The notes beneath the pieces were generated by a model. That model had not been told where the DNA came from and did not search any database. It saw only the letters and a program-made list of their open reading frames with translations. The translations under genes were made by a program, and so were the position numbers. Shown here piece after piece: positions 57,406-64,000 of a stretch of 64,000 bases of DNA (the first letter of the stretch is position 1; every line of letters begins with the position of its first letter). Source of the DNA: Deltaproteobacteria bacterium (lineage in GTDB: Bacteria; Desulfobacterota; GWC2-55-46); the NCBI GenBank assembly GCA_015075075.1, contig JABTVA010000001.1, forward strand, positions 177,662 through 241,661, given 5' to 3'.

Positions 57406-58130
57406 TCCTATTCTCCCTTTCTAAATTGCTATTACAATCTACATTATCAAGTATAACATTTCACACGTCACAGGCAACCTCATTTTAAAAAAGCCATCTA
57501 GCCTCATCTGTGCGCTGTGCGCACCATCAATCATCTCATTTCCTAAAAGCCGCGTAGCCTATTTCAAACCCCTTCGGCCGCTACCAGCCTTTTCTGCCGG
57601 AAGAACTCTTCTATCGTCTGCGTGGGCACCTTGCCGAGGCGGTAGCTCTTCGGCTGGTGGTAGATGCTCCTGTATCCGGGTAGGGTGGGCACCGCCCACC
57701 ATTTTTCATCATTCCGAGGTGCAAGGCCACTGAATAATCTCGTATTCAAGCCCCGTAGCGAAAAAACCTTTTAACGCGCTGCCGCGCTCTTTTTGGGCAT
57801 AAGGCTCCGCGCACTTTCCGCCTCCTTCCTCCTGGCTCGGCCCTTAAGTCGCTCGGCCTTGGCCTCGCTCCTGCATCCTCGCCTCGCCCGCCCCTCCTCC
57901 ATCCCCATGTTCGCTCCGCCTTATGCCCCGGGTGGTTTGAAATACAAAAAAACAGGCATGTAGGGTACGCTGTGCGCACCGCTAATATTAATCACCATGA
58001 GATTGCTTCGGGGCTTCGCCCCTCGCAATGACAACCTGAAATCTCCCCCTTTTCTAAAGGGGGACGAAGGGGGATTTATAATGGTGCGCATAGCGCACCC
58101 TACAAGATAATCTCCCCCTCTTTAAAAAGA
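57406..58130. other. 725-bp gap with repeats and one gene remnant
   Basis: No full gene. The minus strand at 57564-57680 encodes SYRLGKVPTQTIEEFFRQKR and looks like the C-terminus of a lost gene. Also seen are a GGTAGGGTGGGCACCGCCCACC palindrome (57679-57700), GTAGGGTACGC..GCACC (57960-57980), GGGATTGC..CGCAATGAC type repeat (57998-58031) and CCCCCTTTTCTAAAGGGGGA (58043). ATGGTGCGC..GCGCACCCTAC (58081-58104) closes the list. The stretch 57750-57950 is pyrimidine-rich on the + strand without clear function. Confidence 0.6.
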
Positions 58131-58146
58131 GCAACTGTGTTCGGTG

Positions 58147-59294
<1,148 letters not shown>

Positions 59295-59339
59295 GGGGAT
59301 TGCTTGCAAATGGGTCAGCATAGCGAATCCTAATAATTT

Positions 59340-59416
59340 TTGTCATTCTGAGCGGAGCGAGGAATCTGAACAACATTCAACCAGATTCTTCGGTCGTTTC
59401 ACTCCCTCAGAATGAC
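59340..59416. repeat. Dispersed repeat TGTCATTCTGAG..CTCAGAATGACA
   Basis: TTGTCATTCTGAG and its complement CTCAGAATGACAA enclose GAATCTG..CAGATTC, a nested palindrome of a type common in intergenic DNA of many environmental bacteria. Confidence 0.65.
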
Positions 59417-59441
59417 AAAAAAGATTTCATAATGAAGGCGA

Positions 59442-59573
59442 CCTCTGAAAATTTGAGATTTTCCCCGCAATCGAGGAAGGCCGGGAATAAAAAGCGGAGC
59501 ATATATGACAATATGTGAGCATTTTTATTCCAGGCCTGACAAAGAGTCCGGGGAAAAGATCAATTTTCAGAGG
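59442..59573. repeat. Long palindromic repeat, copy A (downstream of aspS)
   Basis: 132 bp. The ends CCTCTGAAAATT and AATTTTCAGAGG are inverted, and the core AATAAAAAGCGGAGCATAT..ATGTGAGCATTTTTATT is itself palindromic. It aligns over its whole length with the reverse complement of copy B at 61447-61579. Confidence 0.75.
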
Positions 59574-59580
59574 TTGACTC

Positions 59581-61380
59581 CTACGCCCCCGTCTTCTCCG
59601 CCTGCCTCTTCGCTACCCTTATGAAAAGCTCGTACAACTGTTTCTGGTCCACTACCGACGGCGCGTCGCTCATCAAATCAGTGCCCTTCTGCGTCTTGGG
59701 GAAAGCTATTACGTCGCGGATGGATTCCGAGCCGGTCATAATGGCGAGTATCCTGTCGAGGCCGAATGCTATGCCGCCGTGCGGGGGCGTGCCGAACTTC
59801 AATGCTTCGAGGAGGAAGCCGAACCTTGCCTTTGCCTCCTCCTCGGCTATGCCGAGCATCTTGAAAACGCGGGCCTGCACGTCGCTCCTGTGTATCCTTA
59901 TGGAGCCGCCTCCGATTTCGCTGCCGTTAAGCACAAGGTCATAGGCCTTTGCCCGGACGCTAAGGGGCGCGCTCTCCATCCTGTCGATGTCCTCGTCCAT
60001 CGGAGAGGTAAAGGGGTGGTGAACCGCCACGTGCCTCTTCTCGGCCTCGTCGTATTCGAACATCGGGAAGTCGGTCACCCAGACGAAGCTCGTGCCCTCT
60101 TTCGGGATAAGGCCGAGCCTTCCGCCGATGTTGAGCCTCAAGCGCCCGAGCACGGTATTCGCTATCGAGGGCTTGTCCGCCCCGAAAAGGAGGAGGTCGC
60201 CCTTTGCAGCGCCAGTGGCCTTTGCTATGCCTTCCTTCTCCGCGTCGCTCAGGAACTTGGCGATGGGCGACTGCCAGCCTTCTTCGGTTATCTTCACCCA
60301 AGCGAGCCCCTTTGCCCCGAACGAGACGGCGAACTCGGTGAGGTCGTCGAGGTCCTTCCTCGAAAAAGAGGCGCCTCCTTTAACCGAGAGCGCCTTCACG
60401 ACCCCGCCCTTTGAGACCGCGTCCGCAAAGACCTTGAAGCCCGAGCCTGAAAGGAGGGCCGAAAGGTCGGATAGCTCTAACCCGAACCTCACGTCCGGGT
60501 TATCGACGCCGTACCTTCCTATGGCTTCCGAATAGGTGAGCCTGGGGAAAGGAGGCTTAAGCTCCACGCCCGCTTCCTTGAAGAGCCGCACGATAAGCCC
60601 TTCCATCAGGGCCATCACGTCTTCCCTGTCCACAAAGCTCATCTCCGCGTCTATCTGCGTGAACTCGGGCTGGCGGTCCGCGCGGAGGTCCTCGTCCCTG
60701 AAGCACTTGACTACCTGGAAGTACCTGTCGAACCCGGCTATCATGAGTATCTGCTTAAAGAGCTGCGGCGACTGCGGCAGGGCGAAGAAGCTACCGGGGT
60801 TAAGCCTGCTCGGCACCAGGAAGTCCCTCGCGCCCTCGGGCGTGCTCTTGGTAAGCACAGGTGTTTCCATCTCGATAAAGCCGTTCTCCGCGAGATAGTT
60901 CCTCGCGGCCATGGCCACCCTGTGCCTGAGCATCAGTTTTTTCTGGAGCTCTGGCCTCCGGAGGTCGAGATACCTGTAGGTGAGCCTCGTCGTCTCTGAT
61001 ACGTCGGTGTCGTCCTCTATCATGAAGGGGAGCGTTTCCGAATCGTTCAGTATCTTGAGCTCGTGCACCTCTATCTCGACCTCGCCGGTCGGGATGTTCG
61101 GGTTGTCGGTCCCCTCGGGGCGCTTCCTTACGAGGCCCTCTACAGCCAGCACGAACTCGTTCCTCAAGCCGTGCGCCCTCTTGTGGACATCGTTCGGGCT
61201 GTCGGGGCTGAATACGAGCTGCACGATCCCAGCCCTGTCCCTCAGGTCTATGAATATAAGCCCGCCGTGGTCCCTCCGCCTCTGCACCCAGCCCATAAGG
61301 CAGGCCTTTTTCCCTATGTCGGCCCTGGAGAGCTCCCCGCAGTAGGAACTCCGTCTCCAGCCACCCATTTTCTCAAACAA
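59581..61380 (-). CDS. aspS: Aspartyl-tRNA synthetase
   Basis: Start chosen at TTG 61380, eight bases after AAGGAGG; ATG 61368 is the alternative. About 599 aa. The OB anticodon domain ([20 protein letters not shown]) is followed by class II motif 1, then motif 2 ([20 protein letters not shown]). The bacterial GAD insertion comes next, and motif 3 is [12 protein letters not shown]. Loads Asp onto tRNA-Asp (possibly tRNA-Asn). Flanked closely by repeat copies A and B; the -35-like TTTAGA of its promoter falls in the end of copy B. Confidence 0.95.
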   Translation of the reverse strand: MFEKMGGWRRSSYCGELSRADIGKKACLMGWVQRRRDHGGLIFIDLRDRAGIVQLVFSPDSPNDVHKRAHGLRNEFVLAVEGLVRKRPEGTDNPNIPTGEVEIEVHELKILNDSETLPFMIEDDTDVSETTRLTYRYLDLRRPELQKKLMLRHRVAMAARNYLAENGFIEMETPVLTKSTPEGARDFLVPSRLNPGSFFALPQSPQLFKQILMIAGFDRYFQVVKCFRDEDLRADRQPEFTQIDAEMSFVDREDVMALMEGLIVRLFKEAGVELKPPFPRLTYSEAIGRYGVDNPDVRFGLELSDLSALLSGSGFKVFADAVSKGGVVKALSVKGGASFSRKDLDDLTEFAVSFGAKGLAWVKITEEGWQSPIAKFLSDAEKEGIAKATGAAKGDLLLFGADKPSIANTVLGRLRLNIGGRLGLIPKEGTSFVWVTDFPMFEYDEAEKRHVAVHHPFTSPMDEDIDRMESAPLSVRAKAYDLVLNGSEIGGGSIRIHRSDVQARVFKMLGIAEEEAKARFGFLLEALKFGTPPHGGIAFGLDRILAIMTGSESIRDVIAFPKTQKGTDLMSDAPSVVDQKQLYELFIRVAKRQAEKTGA

Positions 61381-61446
61381 ATCGAATACCTCCTTCAAGC
61401 GGTTGTAAATACGATTTTTCAGGCTATCATATTAGTGTATACGCTA

Positions 61447-61579
61447 CCTCTAAAAACGATTATTTTTCCTGATCTCTGTGTCAGGGCGAAAATAAAAAAT
61501 GCTCACATATTCCCATATATGCTGCGCTTTTTATTTCCGCCCTTCATTGACCTCAGAAAAAATTCCTAATTTTTAGAGG
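61447..61579. repeat. Long palindromic repeat, copy B (upstream of aspS)
   Basis: 133 bp with inverted ends CCTCTAAAAA and TTTTTAGAGG. Core TGCTCACATATTCCCATATA mirrors copy A in inverted orientation. Confidence 0.75.
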
Positions 61580-61727
61580 CACCTTATAATAAATAGCAAC
61601 CGTTCCAAAAAACAAGAAAAATCTTGGCAGGTCAGCGCCGGCAGCCGTTCTTCTGGAGCGGGAGCGCGTCCGTTATCAGCTTGCCCCATCAAGAGCCATA
61701 AATTATACAGCAAATCCCATTTTTGTC

Positions 61728-61758
61728 TTGACAGTAAGTACGTACTCAGGGCTATAAT
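61728..61758 (+). promoter_or_regulatory. Promoter of the cytochrome genes with a palindromic spacer
   Basis: Perfect -35 TTGACA and -10 TATAAT separated by 19 bp, longer than ideal. The spacer contains the palindrome AGTACGTACT, which could bind a regulator. Confidence 0.5.
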
Positions 61759-61818
61759 GCAACTTCTGTAACCCCAAAAAGCCCATATCCCAGGGAAACA
61801 TACACAAGGAGGCACCCG

Positions 61819-62202
61819 ATGAAGAGAACGCGCTTCTGGACTCTCCTCCTGGCTTGTATCGGTATGGCCGCAGGAATGCTCGTTCCGGGCAGCGTCCAGG
61901 CGGAATACGGGGACATAGTCCTCAACAACAAGTCAGAGAGCATGCAAAAGGCCGGAGTGGACCCGGTCCTCTTTCCACACTGGTTCCACAGGATCAGGTT
62001 CAAGTGCAAGGTATGCCACGAGGACATATTCATCCTCAAGAAGGGCGCCAACGACATCAACATGGCCGCCATCATGAGCGGCGAGTTCTGCGGCAAATGC
62101 CACAACGGACTGGTAGCCTGGGAGCCTCTTTATTGCGACAGGTGCCATAGCTACAAAGGCGATCCGGCGGCGGCCGGCGCTCCAAGCAGGATTTCCGAAT
62201 AA
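61819..62202 (+). CDS. c7-type triheme cytochrome 1
   Basis: 127 aa with a Sec signal peptide (cleavage after SVQA). Three CxxCH heme sites: CKVCH, CGKCH, CDRCH; extra His (FPHWFHR) for axial ligands. AGGAGG before the ATG. Periplasmic electron carrier of the c7/triheme family. First of three related genes in a row sharing the frame GDIVL..S.SM.KAGV.PV..PH. Confidence 0.88.
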   Translation: MKRTRFWTLLLACIGMAAGMLVPGSVQAEYGDIVLNNKSESMQKAGVDPVLFPHWFHRIRFKCKVCHEDIFILKKGANDINMAAIMSGEFCGKCHNGLVAWEPLYCDRCHSYKGDPAAAGAPSRISE

Positions 62203-62214
62203 AGGAGGATAGAG

Positions 62215-62871
62215 ATGAACGCATCTTCATTCAGAAAATTGAAGGTCGCTCTCCTCTGCTCGCTTGTGGCGGTAATCGGCTATACTTTCGCCGGCACGGT
62301 CGCCGACGCGGCGCAGACAAAGAGGCAGCAGCCACCAGCATCGGGTAAGGAAACGCCTCAGCAACAGATAGACCCCAACGACCCGTCGAGCGTCATCTAC
62401 CTCGACAGCGCCGGGAAGCCCGCAGGCATAGGCGACCCGAACAAGCCCGCGAGCGAGGCCTCAAGGCGGCATGGCTGGCACCCGCAGGCCCTTTCGGCCG
62501 CAGGGCTCCCCAAGGACAGGTACGGGCTCGTCGACTGGGCGAAGCTCGTGAGGCAGAACATAATAAGCCCCAAGCACTCGCTCGACCCCGGTGAGGAAGA
62601 GGCCCCGCCCCTTAAGATGGACGTGGTAATACCGGCCAAGGGCGACTTCGTGGACGACGTCATATACCCGCACGAGATGCACACCTACTGGCTCAAGAGC
62701 GACGTATGCCATCCCCAGATATTCGTCCCCGCAAGGGGCGCGAACGAGATGACGATGGTGGGCATCGTGAAGGGTGACTGGTGCGGCAGGTGCCACGGGA
62801 AGGTGGCCTTCCCGCTCACCGACTGCACCAAGTGCCATTCCGCGCCCAAGAACAAGGCATCGAAGAAGTAA
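62215..62871 (+). CDS. c7-type cytochrome 2 with one altered heme site
   Basis: 218 aa. Signal peptide (ends TVADA), then a Pro/Gln-rich and variable region (35-140) absent from its neighbours, then the triheme domain. Two sites are canonical (CGRCH, CTKCH). The first reads SDVCH, so the first Cys is Ser (AGC for TGC). Heme there would be bound by one thioether or be lost. Axial His residues are kept (YPHEMHTYW). 12 bp after gene 1. Confidence 0.85.
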   Translation: MNASSFRKLKVALLCSLVAVIGYTFAGTVADAAQTKRQQPPASGKETPQQQIDPNDPSSVIYLDSAGKPAGIGDPNKPASEASRRHGWHPQALSAAGLPKDRYGLVDWAKLVRQNIISPKHSLDPGEEEAPPLKMDVVIPAKGDFVDDVIYPHEMHTYWLKSDVCHPQIFVPARGANEMTMVGIVKGDWCGRCHGKVAFPLTDCTKCHSAPKNKASKK

Positions 62872-62876
62872 TCAGG

Positions 62877-63218
62877 ATGCGGCCCGGCTTGATCTCGTTC
62901 GTAGCTGCCCTGGCAATGGCCCTGCCGGGGACAGGACTGGCAGCGGCCGTCGGGGACATAGTGCTCGACTCCAGGTCAGTGAGCATGGGCAAGGCGGGCG
63001 TCGGGCCGGTCGTTTACCCGCACGCGCTCCACGAGAAGCTCTATAAATGCGCCGCCTGCCACCCGAAGATCTTCAAGGAGAAGGCGGGCGCGACAGAGAT
63101 GTCCATGAAGCTCAATATGGACGGCAAGCTCTGCGGCTCTCCGAACTGCCACAATAGCGAGAAGGCTTTCCCGCTTTATAATTGCGTCAAGTGCCATACC
63201 AAAGCAGGGGCGAAGTGA
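62877..63218 (+). CDS. c7-type triheme cytochrome 3
   Basis: 113 aa from ATG 62877, five bases after the previous stop. Signal peptide (GLAAA). Heme sites CAACH, CGSPNCH (a CX4CH spacing, known from cytochromes c3) and CVKCH. Closest in pattern to gene 1 (VGDIVLDSRSVSMGKAGVGP). A terminator follows at once. Confidence 0.87.
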   Translation: MRPGLISFVAALAMALPGTGLAAAVGDIVLDSRSVSMGKAGVGPVVYPHALHEKLYKCAACHPKIFKEKAGATEMSMKLNMDGKLCGSPNCHNSEKAFPLYNCVKCHTKAGAK

Positions 63219-63232
63219 TTCGCCCCTGCTTT
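63201..63232 (+). terminator. Rho-independent terminator of the cytochrome operon
   Basis: Perfect 14-bp stem AAAGCAGGGGCGAA / TTCGCCCCTGCTTT with GTGA loop and a T run. The stop codon of cytochrome 3 lies in the loop, so the last codons are part of the hairpin. Confidence 0.85.
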
Positions 63233-63279
63233 TTTCGTACCTTCGCTGAAATCCCTCTCATAAAGACAAAAGAGCGCTT

Positions 63280-63999
63280 TTAATCGGATTGTTCCCCGAG
63301 GAGGGCCGCCGCCTCCCTGTCAACAAGCCATACGACCTCCCTGGCTTCAACCATACGAGCCGGACCGGCTACCGGCGCTTTGCCCCGGAGGACGTCCCTC
63401 AAGGCCGCGGCCTTATCCCACCCGGAGGCGAGGAACATTGCCTTGCGGGACTCCCTGAGGGCGCCTATGGTTAGCGTCACCCTCCACGAGCCGAGCAAGC
63501 TTACGTAGTTCTCGGTCACGAGCCTTTCCTTCTCTCCGAGGGCGTTTGTCCCCGGGAATACGGAGAGCGTATGGCCGTCTGCGCCGAGGCCCAGGAGTAC
63601 GAGGTCGAAGGGCGGGAGCTTGCCTGGACCTAGCCTGAAAAACGACCGTATCTCGTCCTCATAGGCCAGGGCCGCCTCCTTTGGTGGAAGCTCCCCTTTT
63701 ATGCGGTGGATGTTTTCGGAAGGAATCGCTATCCGGGAGATGAGGCCATCGTTTGCCGCCTTGAAATTACTCTCGTCGCTATCGGGCGGGACGCACCTTT
63801 CGTCGCCCCAGAAAAGATGCACGCGGCCCCAGTCCGCCTTGTCCCGGTATTCAGCCCCAAGGAGCTCGTATAGCGCCCTGGGGGTCCTGCCGCCCGAAAG
63901 GACTGCCGTAAAAAGGCCCCTCTCGCGGATGGCGGCCCTGCCGGCGTCATGGAATAACGCGGCGGCGCCCCTTGCAAGCTCCTTTTCCCCCCGGTGGAT
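63280..63999 (-). CDS. pgl: 6-phosphogluconolactonase (5' end missing)
   Basis: The frame is open to the right edge, so the start is outside. TAVLSGGRTPRALYELLG, VHLFWGDERCVPPDSDESNF and VLLGLGADGHTLSVFPG are the DevB/Pgl signatures. Hydrolyses 6-phosphogluconolactone in the oxidative pentose phosphate pathway. Converges on the cytochrome operon. Confidence 0.92.
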   Translation of the reverse strand: MHRGEKELARGAAALFHDAGRAAIRERGLFTAVLSGGRTPRALYELLGAEYRDKADWGRVHLFWGDERCVPPDSDESNFKAANDGLISRIAIPSENIHRIKGELPPKEAALAYEDEIRSFFRLGPGKLPPFDLVLLGLGADGHTLSVFPGTNALGEKERLVTENYVSLLGSWRVTLTIGALRESRKAMFLASGWDKAAALRDVLRGKAPVAGPARMVEAREVVWLVDREAAALLGEQSD

Positions 64000-64000
64000 G

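Noticed and set aside
57746..57979. A 77-codon frame, Arg/Gly-rich
   Set aside because: It reads through pyrimidine-rich and repeat DNA and has no protein-like pattern.

Overview
The window comes from a GC-rich Gram-negative bacterium. It carries the inner-membrane LPS exporters LptF and LptG, several lipoproteins, and a row of small periplasmic triheme c7-type cytochromes. That mix suits an anaerobic or metal/sulfur-respiring deltaproteobacterial (Desulfuromonadota/Desulfobacterota-like) lineage. The lineage is inference; no rRNA is present.

Layout. (1) 1-5.4 kb is host DNA: an M48 metalloprotease cut by the left edge, a lipoprotein, an OsmC-family protein and a hybrid histidine kinase whose extracytoplasmic sensor domain is broken by frameshifts. 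(2) 5.46-7.37 kb is a scar zone. It holds three copies, in different states of decay, of a tRNA-Glu 3' end each preceded by a hairpin terminator, plus a frameshifted M23 peptidase gene and a TPR gene. (3) 7.33-52.54 kb is a complete-looking lambda-type siphoprophage in the 3' end of tRNA-Glu(TTC). The integrase lies beside the intact tRNA. Next come two rightward lipoprotein genes and a repressor facing a strong leftward promoter overlapped by operator-like repeats. A long leftward series follows: CII-like and excisionase-like regulators, small accessory genes, thyX, ParB, SF3 helicase-primase, primase, ParB-methyltransferase, terminase small subunit, a sliding clamp, GpA-type terminase, an HslV-like Ntn hydrolase, gpW-like connector, portal, protease-capsid fusion, tail genes with a -1 frameshift site, tape measure, hub, lysis genes and fibres. 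A rightward O-acyltransferase moron with its own promoter interrupts the lysis/fibre region. (4) 52.5-56.1 kb is host DNA: tRNA-Glu and tRNA-Lys with their promoter, an XRE regulator, a HEPN protein, lptF and lptG. (5) 56.2-59.6 kb is a small island: a visibly AT-rich two-gene unit (DUF2188-like and TIR-like), repeat-rich DNA and an IS110-family element that seems to sit in a dispersed repeat. (6) 59.4-64 kb is host DNA: aspS between two inverted copies of a ~133-bp palindromic repeat, three c7 cytochromes and a partial pgl.

Two themes run through the window. Short host-type palindromic repeats (GTAGGGTG..CACCC, CCCTCTCCC..GGGAGAGGG and others) have entered prophage intergenic DNA and several prophage reading frames, which suggests long residence. 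Several genes inside and outside the prophage carry frameshifts that are either real decay or sequence indels; raw reads would decide.
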